Assembly: GCA_945876015.1 (NCBI GenBank)
Contig: CAMCNM010000059.1
Span: 1 to 9,390, forward strand
Source: Gemmatimonas phototrophica
GTDB lineage: Bacteria; Gemmatimonadota; Gemmatimonadetes; Longimicrobiales; Gaopeijiaceae
DNA length: 9,390 nt
Reading direction: 5' to 3'
Shown: piece after piece, positions 1-6,248 of the stretch
How the letters are laid out: each line of letters opens with the position of its first letter
Position numbering within the stretch: the first letter of the stretch is position 1
Translations under genes and position numbers: made by a program
The notes under the pieces: generated by a model
What the model was told of the DNA's origin: nothing
The model's database searches: none
Seen by the model: only the letters and a program-made list of their open reading frames with translations

Positions 1-1
1 C

Positions 2-1102
2 CAGATGCGCTCGCGCGTCTTCCAGGACGAGGCCGCGCGGCGCCGGCTCGAGAGCATCCTGCACCCCCGCATCGCTGCGCTGCGCGAGGAATGGATCAGC
101 GCGCGGCGCGCCGAGGGCCATCCGCTCGTCGTGTCCGAGATCCCCCTCCTGTTCGGGGCGGAGCTCGAGTCCGAGTACGACACCAACGTCGTGGTCGACG
201 CGCCCGTGGAGGTGCGGCTGCGCCGACTGGTGGAGAAGCGCGGGCTCGACGAGGCCGAAGCGCGCCGCATCATGGCCGCGCAGATGGATCCCGCCGAGAA
301 GCGCCGCCGCGCCGACCACGTCCTCGTTAACGACGGCTCGCTCGGCGACCTGCGGCGTGCGTCACTCGATCTCCTCGACCGGATCCGCTCGGGGGTCGGC
401 CGCACCAACGTGACCGGCCCGTCCACCGGAAGCTCCGCGCTCCGCATCGACTTCCACATGCACTGCCGCCGCTCGCACGACTGCCTATCGCAGCCCGAAG
501 CGGTGCTCGAGGCGGCGAGGAGCCGCGGCGTCGGACGCATCGCGCTCACCGACCACGACAAGCTCGACGTCTCGCTCGCGATGGCGGAGCGCCATCCCGA
601 CGCCGTGATCCCCGCCGAGGAGGTGCGCACCTCCGAGGGGATCGACGTGATCGGCCTCTACCTGACGACCGAGATCCCCAAGGGCACCCCGATGCTCGAG
701 GTGTGCGACCGCGTGCACGACCAGGGTGGGCTGGTCTACCTGCCCCATCCCTACGCGGCAGGGAAGGGCGGCGACGGCAAGCACGCCGAAGCGCTCGCCC
801 CGCATTGCGACGTGATCGAAGTGTTCAACGGACGGCTGCACGATCCGCATCAGAACGCGCTCGCCCTCGCGCTCGCCGAGCGCCACGGGCGGCTCCGCGG
901 CGCCGGATCGGACGCCCATACGCTCGGCGAGGTCGGCCGGAGCTGGGTGGAGCTTCCCTTGCATCCGAACGATCCCGCCGCTTTGATGAAGGCGCTCGAG
1001 TTCGGGCGCGTTCACGGCACGACCGCCGGCCGCTGGGTCCACCTGGCGTCCACGTGGGCCAAGGTGCGGCACAAGCTGCCCGGCGCGCCCCATCCCCGCT
1101 GA
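2..1102 (+). CDS. coaE: Dephospho-CoA kinase (C-terminal part) fused to a PHP-family phosphoesterase domain; 5' end outside the window
   Basis: The reading frame is open to the left edge, so the gene starts upstream and the P-loop is not visible. Numbering from the first Met (nt 5), residues 1-130 match the C-terminal two thirds of CoaE, which phosphorylates the 3'-OH of dephospho-CoA in the last step of CoA synthesis. Visible CoaE landmarks are LxxILHP (15-21), IPLLF (46-50), the lid region RLVEKRG (74-80), AQ...EKRRRADHV (92-106) and VND G (108-111). CoaE normally ends about here. A short Gly/Ser/Thr linker (about 130-145) then leads without a stop into a complete PHP domain: HxH (H151, H153), TDHD (182-185), E205/E206, LPHP (H248), E272 with N275, and SDAH (D303, H305). 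These are the usual four metal-binding PHP motifs, and the end (about 300-320) resembles the PHP-associated C-terminal region. PHP proteins hydrolyse phosphoesters; the substrate here is unknown. It lies 13 bp before the nrnA-like gene. The domain calls are secure; the biological meaning of the fusion is inference. Confidence 0.88.
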   Translation, partial: QMRSRVFQDEAARRRLESILHPRIAALREEWISARRAEGHPLVVSEIPLLFGAELESEYDTNVVVDAPVEVRLRRLVEKRGLDEAEARRIMAAQMDPAEKRRRADHVLVNDGSLGDLRRASLDLLDRIRSGVGRTNVTGPSTGSSALRIDFHMHCRRSHDCLSQPEAVLEAARSRGVGRIALTDHDKLDVSLAMAERHPDAVIPAEEVRTSEGIDVIGLYLTTEIPKGTPMLEVCDRVHDQGGLVYLPHPYAAGKGGDGKHAEALAPHCDVIEVFNGRLHDPHQNALALALAERHGRLRGAGSDAHTLGEVGRSWVELPLHPNDPAALMKALEFGRVHGTTAGRWVHLASTWAKVRHKLPGAPHPR

Positions 1103-1115
1103 GAAAGGAACGAAC

Positions 1116-2159
1116 TTGGCAGACCCGCAGAACCTCGACGGCCGCTACCGGACTCCGGCCCACCGGAAGCGCGCCGTCCGCGAGGCGCTCGACGCGCTGC
1201 GGGGCTCCCGGCGCCCGATCCTGACCACCCACCTGAACGCGGACGGTGACGGCGCCGGCTGCCAGGTGGCGATGGCCGCGTGGCTGAAGGCCCTGGGCGC
1301 CAGGCCGCGCATCGTGAACCCCACCGCGTTCCCCGACCTGTTCAAGTTCCTGCTCCCCGAGGACGGCTGGGTGCTCGAGGCCGGCAGCGAGGCGGCCAAG
1401 GACGCTTGCCACGACGCGGACCTCGCGATCGTGCTCGATACCGGTGAGGTGCCGCGCATCGGCCGCGTGAAGCCGATGATCGAAGGTATCCGGACGGTGG
1501 TGGTGGACCATCACCAGCCGGGCGACCAGGCGATCGGCGGGATCTCGTTCCGCGACGCCGACGCGTGCGCCACCGGCGAGCTGGTCCACGATCTCGTGCT
1601 TGCGAGCAACGGTCCGTGGCCCCAAGCGACGCTCGACGGGATCTACGTCGGCATCCTCACGGACACGGGCTCGTTCCGCTTCAGCAACTCCAGCCCGAAC
1701 GCGCACCGCATCGCCGCCGACCTGATCGCGGACGGGGTCGATCCGGAAGCCATCCACAGCCGCGTCTACGGCGCCGCGCCCGAGCGGCGGCTCCGCCTGC
1801 TGGCGAAGGCGCTCGAGACCCTGGAGGTGGATGGGCCCGGCGGCGTCGCGTGGATGGTGGTGCCGAACCAGATCGACGGCGTCGATGCGCTGCCCGAGGA
1901 CGTCGAGGGTCTGGTGGACTATCCGCGCTCGATCGAGGGCGTCGAGGTCGGCCTGCTGTTCCGGCGCTCGGCCAACGGCGGCACCAAGATCTCGTTCCGT
2001 GCCACCGGGGATGTGGACGTCAACGCGCTCGCCCGCGAGTTTGGCGGTGGCGGACACATCAAGGCGTCCGGGGCGCTCGTCGAGAAGCCGCCCGCGGATG
2101 TCATCCCTCGCGTGGTGGAAGCCACCCGGCGCGCCGTGCGGGCCACCGCTGGGCGCTAG
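1116..2159 (+). CDS. nrnA: DHH/DHHA1 phosphoesterase, NrnA-like (oligoribonuclease / pAp phosphatase)
   Basis: A 347-aa cytoplasmic protein of typical NrnA length. Family members hydrolyse 2-5-nt RNA fragments and/or dephosphorylate pAp to AMP using two Mn ions. All DHH motifs are present: HLNADGDG (H39, N41, D43, D45), DTGE with D108, DHH at 131-133, and ILTDTGSFRF with D183. The C-terminal DHHA1 substrate-binding domain has the glycine-rich GGGGHIKASG (310-319). The start is taken as TTG because the AGGA at 1106-1109 sits 6 nt upstream and no in-frame ATG or GTG lies near it; the first 30 residues are a basic helix-like lead into the first beta strand (PILTTHLN). The gene follows coaE-PHP by 13 bp and is probably cotranscribed with it. 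The family is certain. Preference for nanoRNA, pAp or cyclic-dinucleotide-derived pNpN cannot be read from sequence. Confidence 0.9.
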   Translation: MADPQNLDGRYRTPAHRKRAVREALDALRGSRRPILTTHLNADGDGAGCQVAMAAWLKALGARPRIVNPTAFPDLFKFLLPEDGWVLEAGSEAAKDACHDADLAIVLDTGEVPRIGRVKPMIEGIRTVVVDHHQPGDQAIGGISFRDADACATGELVHDLVLASNGPWPQATLDGIYVGILTDTGSFRFSNSSPNAHRIAADLIADGVDPEAIHSRVYGAAPERRLRLLAKALETLEVDGPGGVAWMVVPNQIDGVDALPEDVEGLVDYPRSIEGVEVGLLFRRSANGGTKISFRATGDVDVNALAREFGGGGHIKASGALVEKPPADVIPRVVEATRRAVRATAGR

Positions 2160-2183
2160 CAGACCAGGGAGAAGGGCGCGACA

Positions 2184-2606
2184 GTGACGAACGAGGCCGG
2201 GCCGGGAGTGCCTGAAGCGCTTCCGCGCACGCTGCACCGCATTCGGGAGCAGCTCGGAACGGAGCGGATCGATCGGCTGTGGATCTTCCCGCCGCTGATC
2301 CGCGGGCGCCGGGAGCAGGGGCTCGTGGCGGTGAGCGTCTATACGGAGAATCCAGAGTGTAGGCAGCTCCACAGCGCCGCCTACACCGCCGAGCGGACAG
2401 GGCAGGGCCTCACGGTCACCCACAGCTTCCTCGAGCAGGGCGACGCTCCCCCGGACCGGCTCCCCCGGGTGATGGACGGTGTAGTACGGCGAGCGCGCGA
2501 CGAGCTCGGGGAGCCGCGCGAGGTCGTCCTGGAAGGGAAGCCCGAGGTGTTCGACGAGCTGATGGCGGAGTTCGATCCCGCCCTGCTGGAGTCTACCCCG
2601 TCCTAG
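2184..2606 (+). CDS. Conserved-looking hypothetical protein, 140 aa, function unknown
   Basis: GTG start with a purine-rich Shine-Dalgarno stretch at 2167-2176 (AAGGG 7 nt from the start). The gene lies 24 bp after the nrnA-like gene and 8 bp before fur, so it is very likely an operon member. I do not recognise a characterised domain. Visible features are a leading amphipathic stretch (about 10-28), a hydrophobic strand RLWIFPPL (31-38) followed by an Arg-rich GRREQGLVAVSVY (41-53), another segment ending in LTVTHSFL (76-83), a helix rich in Arg and Asp (91-108), and an acidic C-terminus (119-136). There is no signal peptide, membrane segment or Cys motif (one Cys, 59). The alternation suggests a small alpha/beta cytoplasmic fold. 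Its placement with a phosphoesterase and a metalloregulator gives no specific function. Codon use and GC match the neighbours, which supports a real gene. Confidence 0.75.
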   Translation: MTNEAGPGVPEALPRTLHRIREQLGTERIDRLWIFPPLIRGRREQGLVAVSVYTENPECRQLHSAAYTAERTGQGLTVTHSFLEQGDAPPDRLPRVMDGVVRRARDELGEPREVVLEGKPEVFDELMAEFDPALLESTPS

Positions 2607-2614
2607 GGCCCATC

Positions 2615-3109
2615 GTGAGCAGCACCGCCCATCCTTTCGTGCGCCTCTTCTCGCGCTACCTGCGCGAGCGCGGGCTGCCGATCACCCAGCAGCGGGAGGC
2701 GATCGCCCAGGCGGTCTTCTCCTCGAGCGGGCATCTCTCGGTCGAGGAGATCGAGAGCACCCTCCGGGGTGGGTCGGAGCGGATCGGGAAGGCCACCATC
2801 TACCGTACGCTCGACCTGCTGGTGAAGAGCAAGCTGGTCGAGGAGCACGATTTCGGCGAAGGCTTCAAGCGCTACGAGCACCGTCTCTCGCGGCAGCCCG
2901 TGCACGAGCACCTGATCTGCCTCGAGTGCGGGTCGGTGACCGAGTTCCGGAGCGAGGAGGTGGAGAAGGTGGAGAGCCGTGTGGCGCGCGAGTACGGCTT
3001 CGAGCCCTCCCGCCATCGCCTGGAGATCTACGGGCTGTGCAAGGACTGCCGGAAGGCCGGCGTGGAGCTTTCCACCGGCGGCTTGAGCTGCCCGATCGAG
3101 ACCGTGTAG
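2615..3109 (+). CDS. Fur-family metal-dependent transcriptional regulator
   Basis: A 164-aa protein with the Fur layout: an N-terminal winged helix (about 10-90) with TQQREAI (24-30), SGHLSVEEI (38-46) and the recognition helix IGKATIYRTLDLLV (57-70), then a C-terminal dimerisation and metal domain. Zinc-site cysteines are both present as CxxC pairs (C102/C105 and C142/C145). Candidate regulatory-metal ligands are H89, the HEH pair H97/H99, and H134. About 19 residues follow the last CxxC, a short extra tail. The start is GTG at 2615, with AGGG overlapping the upstream stop codon as a weak ribosome-binding site 6 nt away; translation may be coupled to the 140-aa gene 8 bp upstream. Whether it responds to iron, zinc, manganese or peroxide cannot be decided from these residues, so no symbol is given. 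The next promoter starts at the base after its stop codon. Confidence 0.9.
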   Translation: MSSTAHPFVRLFSRYLRERGLPITQQREAIAQAVFSSSGHLSVEEIESTLRGGSERIGKATIYRTLDLLVKSKLVEEHDFGEGFKRYEHRLSRQPVHEHLICLECGSVTEFRSEEVEKVESRVAREYGFEPSRHRLEIYGLCKDCRKAGVELSTGGLSCPIETV

Positions 3110-3137
3110 TTGCGTCGCACCGGCAATTCCGTACAAT
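3110..3137 (+). promoter_or_regulatory. Sigma70-type promoter for pdaD
   Basis: TTGCGT at 3110-3115 and TACAAT at 3132-3137 are separated by 16 bp, giving 4/6 and 5/6 matches to the -35 and -10 consensus in an otherwise very GC-rich region. The predicted transcript start is near 3144, giving a leader of about 65 nt. Two direct copies of CAATTC (3124-3129 and 3134-3139) lie exactly one helical turn apart and overlap the -10, which is a plausible regulator site. This is a prediction from sequence only. Confidence 0.55.
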
Positions 3138-3155
3138 TCGCACGCTTCGTGACAA

Positions 3156-3204
3156 CTCCTCCCTTCTTTCTTTGGGGGGTCGCCAACCAAGGACGCGGGA
3201 GGAG
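3156..3204 (+). promoter_or_regulatory. Leader RNA hairpin that can mask the pdaD ribosome-binding site
   Basis: The leader holds CTCCTCCC at 3156-3163, the exact reverse complement of the pdaD Shine-Dalgarno sequence GGGAGGAG at 3197-3204. Between them CTTTGG (3170-3175) can pair with CCAAGG (3187-3192) through one G-U pair, giving a two-part stem with an inner loop at 3176-3186. If it folds, the ribosome-binding site is covered, which suggests translational control. A polypyrimidine tract will often match a purine-rich SD by chance, so function is only inferred. It matches no riboswitch class that I can name. Confidence 0.4.
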
Positions 3205-3210
3205 ACAAAG

Positions 3211-3771
3211 GTGTTCCAGGGTGAACAGCTCGTTCCCAAGAAGATCTTTTTCACCACCGGGGTAGGCGTTCACAAGAACAAGCTCACCAGCTTCGAGATG
3301 GCGCTGCGCGACGCCAAGATCGCGCAGCACAATCTGGTGAGGGTCTCATCGATCTTCCCGCCCAATTGCGAGGTCACCGAGCGCGACGAGGGGGCCAAGA
3401 TGCTGCGCCCCGGTCAGGTCGTGTTCTGCGTCCTCTCCGAGGCAGCGAGCAACGAGCCGTCCCGCCGCGTCGGCGCGACGATCGGCGTGGCGATGCCGGC
3501 CGACCGCAACCACTACGGCTACATCTCCGAGCACCACGGCTACGGCGAGTCCGCCAAGGCCATGGGCGAGTACGCCGAGGACCTGGCCGCGCAGATGCTG
3601 GCGACCGTGCTCGGCGCGGAGTTCAATCCCGACGAGGCGTGGGACGAGCGGCGCGAGCAGTGGAAGCTCTCCGGCCTGGTCGTGGATACGTTCAACCACA
3701 CGATCGTGGCCGAGGCGCCGGAGGGGGGTCAGTGGGTGACCTGTCTGGCGGCCGCGGTTTCCTGCGGGTGA
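3211..3771 (+). CDS. pdaD: Pyruvoyl-dependent arginine decarboxylase
   Basis: A 186-aa member of the PvlArgDC family, which decarboxylates arginine to agmatine, a polyamine precursor. The proenzyme cleaves itself between the two serines of VSSIFPP (S46/S47), and the second serine becomes the pyruvoyl group of the new alpha chain. N41, five residues before the first serine, corresponds to the conserved Asn of the archaeal enzyme, and E107 in GYISEHHGYG is the candidate proton donor. The N-terminal KIFFTTGVGVHKNKL (11-25) and the C-terminal FNHTIVAEA (161-169) are also family-typical. The GTG at 3211 is chosen because GGGAGGAG lies 6 nt upstream and the protein then has normal length; the open frame running further upstream overlaps fur and is not coding. 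The gene has its own promoter, a foldable leader and a terminator, so it is a single-gene unit. No agmatinase or spermidine synthase gene is adjacent. Confidence 0.92.
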   Translation: MFQGEQLVPKKIFFTTGVGVHKNKLTSFEMALRDAKIAQHNLVRVSSIFPPNCEVTERDEGAKMLRPGQVVFCVLSEAASNEPSRRVGATIGVAMPADRNHYGYISEHHGYGESAKAMGEYAEDLAAQMLATVLGAEFNPDEAWDERREQWKLSGLVVDTFNHTIVAEAPEGGQWVTCLAAAVSCG

Positions 3772-3813
3772 TCTGCTCGTCCGTTTAGGCCCATCTCCGG
3801 ACGGTCCTTCGAC

Positions 3814-3851
3814 GACCCCTCGGGCGGTACCTGCCTGGGGGGTCTTTTTTT
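3814..3851 (+). terminator. Rho-independent terminator after pdaD
   Basis: The left arm 3814-3825 (starting GACCCC) pairs with the right arm 3833-3844 (ending GGGGTC) in a 12-bp stem with two G-U pairs and a short loop at 3826-3832. Seven T residues follow at 3845-3851. It begins about 40 bp after the pdaD stop codon and separates pdaD from the PLD gene. Confidence 0.9.
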
Positions 3852-3909
3852 CGGGTAGGCGGGTACTTCGGCGCGTCTCCAGGATGGTCCCGCTCTCAGC
3901 TCGGGAGTC

Positions 3910-5490
3910 ATGAAAGAGCCTCGGATCGTGTCCCTCCGCGACGCGGAGGACGTGGGGCGGTTCGATGCCGAGGCCCTCGCCACCTTCCCCGGCCCGGCGA
4001 TGGACCGCGCGGCGGGCTCGACGGTCGTTCCCGGGAACCGGCTTTCGCTCCAGTTCGAGGGACCGCTCACGTTCGACGCCTGGATCGAGGCGATCGACCG
4101 GGCCGAGCGCTTCGTCCACTTCGAGAACTACATCCTGCGCGACGACCGGGTCGGGCGCGCCTTCCGCGACGCACTCATCGCCAAGGCGCGGCAGGGCGTG
4201 CCGGTCCGGGTCATCTACGATTGGTTCGGTTGCTGGGCCACGCCCCAGCGGTACTGGCGGCCTTTTCGCGAGGCGGGCGTCGAGGTGCGCGCGTTCAATC
4301 GTCCCAGCCTGGACGATCCGTTCGGCTTGCTGCAGCGCGACCATCGCAAGGTGGTCTGCGTGGACGGGCGGGTGGCGTTCGTCGGCGGCTTCTGCGTGGG
4401 CGAGGAGTGGGCGGGCACTGCTACGGAGCCACCCTGGCGGGACACGGGTGTCGAGATCGAGGGGCCGGCGGCGTCGGTCGCCGCGCGCTCGTTCGAGCGG
4501 ATGTGGGCACTGATGGGCACTCCCGTCCCGGACGAGATCAGGGTTGACGAGGAGAGTCAGCCCGCCGCGGGCGACACGCCCGTCTGGGTGGTGGAGGGCC
4601 AGCCGGGCCGCTCCCGCGTCTACCGTACGATGCAGCTCATCGCCGCGTACGCGAAGAACCGGATCTGGATCACCGATCCGTACTTCGTGGCGCCGCGTCC
4701 GGTCGCCGAAGCGCTCAGCGCCGCCGCGCGCGATGGTGTGGACGTGCGCATCCTGCTGCCGGCGCACAACAACTGGCCCTGGGTGGGGAGCATGTCGCGC
4801 GGCGGCTACCGCTTCCTTCTCGAGTCGGGTGTGCGGCTGTTCGAGTGGCAGGGCCCGATGATCCACGCGAAGACGTCGGTCGCCGACGGCGTCTGGAGCC
4901 GCGTGGGCTCGAGCAACCTCAACAACGCGAGCCTGCTCGGAAACTTCGAGATCGACGTCAGCGTGCTGGACCACAGCCTGGCCCAGCAGCTCGAGGGACT
5001 CTTCCTGGCCGACATGGCGTCGTCGGTCGAGATCGTGCTGCCGCGCCACCACATGTCGCTCTTCCGCGCGACGGAGCGCGCGCGGCTGGACGACGAGCCC
5101 GGGCCCCCGCAGGCTCTGCTCGAGCCGGTCGGGAGGCACTCGCCCCAGCCGGGGCCCGTCAGGAAGCCGGGCGGCAAGCGCGGGAAGGGGACCGGTTGGA
5201 AGCTCGCCAACCTGATCCGCGCGGGAGCGACCCTGGGCAGCGCGATCGCGGGTCAGCGCTCGCTCGGGCCCGAGGACCGGAGCCTGCTCGGCGCCGTCAC
5301 GCTGCTCTTCGGCGGGGTGGCGCTCGCCGCCGCGTCCTATCCGGCGGTGGTCGGCTGGATCATCGCGGTGATCGCCGGGTGGTTCGGGGTGGTCACGGGT
5401 GTACGCGCGTTCTTGCAGTCGCGCTCGGCCCGGCTCGAGGAGCGCAAGCTGCGCAAGATCTACGACCGCCTGGACAGGGAGCCGCAGTGA
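3910..5490 (+). CDS. Phospholipase D-like / cardiolipin synthase-like protein with two HKD motifs and a C-terminal membrane hairpin
   Basis: A 526-aa protein with two PLD catalytic repeats. The first is HRKVVCVDG (H145, K147, D152) followed by FVGG; the second is HAKTSVADG (H319, K321, D326) followed by GSSNLNNASL. Both active-site halves are intact, so transphosphatidylation or phosphodiesterase activity is expected; cardiolipin synthesis is the most common role of this subgroup. Unlike classic ClsA there is no N-terminal membrane anchor. Instead a Pro/Gly/Lys-rich linker (about 395-430) leads to two hydrophobic segments (about 459-477 and 479-503) and a basic tail (505-526), placing the catalytic part on one membrane face. 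The start ATG has GGGAG only 2 nt away, a short spacing; GTG at 3928 is an alternative. The 3' end overlaps ccdA by 4 nt, so the two are probably translationally coupled. Substrate is inferred from the family. Confidence 0.85.
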   Translation: MKEPRIVSLRDAEDVGRFDAEALATFPGPAMDRAAGSTVVPGNRLSLQFEGPLTFDAWIEAIDRAERFVHFENYILRDDRVGRAFRDALIAKARQGVPVRVIYDWFGCWATPQRYWRPFREAGVEVRAFNRPSLDDPFGLLQRDHRKVVCVDGRVAFVGGFCVGEEWAGTATEPPWRDTGVEIEGPAASVAARSFERMWALMGTPVPDEIRVDEESQPAAGDTPVWVVEGQPGRSRVYRTMQLIAAYAKNRIWITDPYFVAPRPVAEALSAAARDGVDVRILLPAHNNWPWVGSMSRGGYRFLLESGVRLFEWQGPMIHAKTSVADGVWSRVGSSNLNNASLLGNFEIDVSVLDHSLAQQLEGLFLADMASSVEIVLPRHHMSLFRATERARLDDEPGPPQALLEPVGRHSPQPGPVRKPGGKRGKGTGWKLANLIRAGATLGSAIAGQRSLGPEDRSLLGAVTLLFGGVALAAASYPAVVGWIIAVIAGWFGVVTGVRAFLQSRSARLEERKLRKIYDRLDREPQ

Positions 5491-6215
5491 CCGAATCCGT
5501 CGGCATCCTGGTCGCGCTGACCGCCGGGCTGCTCTCGTTCCTCTCGCCGTGCGTGTTCCCGCTCGTGCCGAGCTACCTCTCGTTCGTGACCGGGATGACG
5601 CTCGACGACCTGCAGGAGAGCACGGACCGCGCGCACGTGCTCACGCACTCGCTCCTGTTCGTGAGCGGCTTCACGCTCGTGTTCGTGCTCTTGGGCGCGA
5701 CGGCTTCGTTCCTGGGGCGGTTCGCGCACGCGTACGACATCTGGCTCGCGCGGGTCGGCGGGGTGCTCATCATCGTGCTCGGGCTCCACCTGCTCGGCGT
5801 CTTCCGCATCACCGCGCTGATGCGCGAGAAGCGCGTCCACCTGAGCGACAAGCCGGCCGGCTTCATGGGCACGCTGTTCGTGGGGATGGCGTTCGGGGCG
5901 GGCTGGACGCCCTGCATCGGACCCGCTCTCGGCGCGATCCTCACCCTGGCGGGTACGCGCGAGACCGTGTGGTCTGGGGTCTGGCTGTTGCTGGTCTACT
6001 CCGCGGGCCTGGCGATCCCGTTCCTGCTCGCCGCGCTCGCCCTGGACCGCTTCCTCGCTACCTTCCGTCGGTTTCGCAGGTGGATCCCCTGGATGGAGCG
6101 GGCCTCGGGCGCGCTCCTGGTCGCGCTCGGGCTGCTCCTCGCCACCGGGAGCTTCACCGTGCTGACGGGTTGGCTGGCACGCTTCACGCCGACGTTCATC
6201 CTGAATCGTCTGTAG
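5487..6215 (+). CDS. ccdA: CcdA-type thiol-disulfide electron transporter (DsbD transmembrane family)
   Basis: A 242-aa integral membrane protein with about six hydrophobic segments (roughly 5-35, 52-78, 86-106, 127-156, 162-187 and 203-229). CcdA moves electrons from cytoplasmic thioredoxin across the inner membrane to extracytoplasmic thioredoxin-like proteins used in cytochrome c maturation and disulfide reduction. The two redox cysteines are in the expected contexts: SPCVFPLVPSYLSF (C22) and AGWTPCIGPALGAIL (C143). The GTG start at 5487 overlaps the PLD stop codon (GTGA), with AGGGA at 5476-5480 as ribosome-binding site. The same frame continues far upstream inside the PLD gene, but that part is a shadow. 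No thioredoxin-like partner or ResB/ResC gene is next to it, so the electron acceptor must be encoded elsewhere. Confidence 0.92.
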   Translation: MTESVGILVALTAGLLSFLSPCVFPLVPSYLSFVTGMTLDDLQESTDRAHVLTHSLLFVSGFTLVFVLLGATASFLGRFAHAYDIWLARVGGVLIIVLGLHLLGVFRITALMREKRVHLSDKPAGFMGTLFVGMAFGAGWTPCIGPALGAILTLAGTRETVWSGVWLLLVYSAGLAIPFLLAALALDRFLATFRRFRRWIPWMERASGALLVALGLLLATGSFTVLTGWLARFTPTFILNRL

Positions 6216-6248
6216 GTTCTCTACCACCATCTCAGGAGCCCCCCAAGC

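Noticed and set aside
825..2423. 532-aa open frame on the minus strand
   Set aside because: It is antisense to the PHP, nrnA-like and 140-aa genes, whose protein motifs are clear. Long antisense frames are expected at this GC content, and its translation is Arg/His/Asp-rich without a recognisable domain.
2926..3210. Long N-terminal extension of pdaD
   Set aside because: The frame overlaps fur and includes its stop and the pdaD promoter. The GTG at 3211 has an excellent ribosome-binding site and gives the normal family length.
3346..5139. 597-aa open frame on the minus strand across pdaD and the PLD gene
   Set aside because: It runs through the pdaD terminator and opposite two well-supported genes; its composition is that of a GC-rich shadow frame.
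4845..5486. Upstream extension of the ccdA frame
   Set aside because: It lies wholly within the PLD gene and is Arg/Pro/Ala-rich noise; ccdA begins naturally at GTG 5487 with its first membrane helix.
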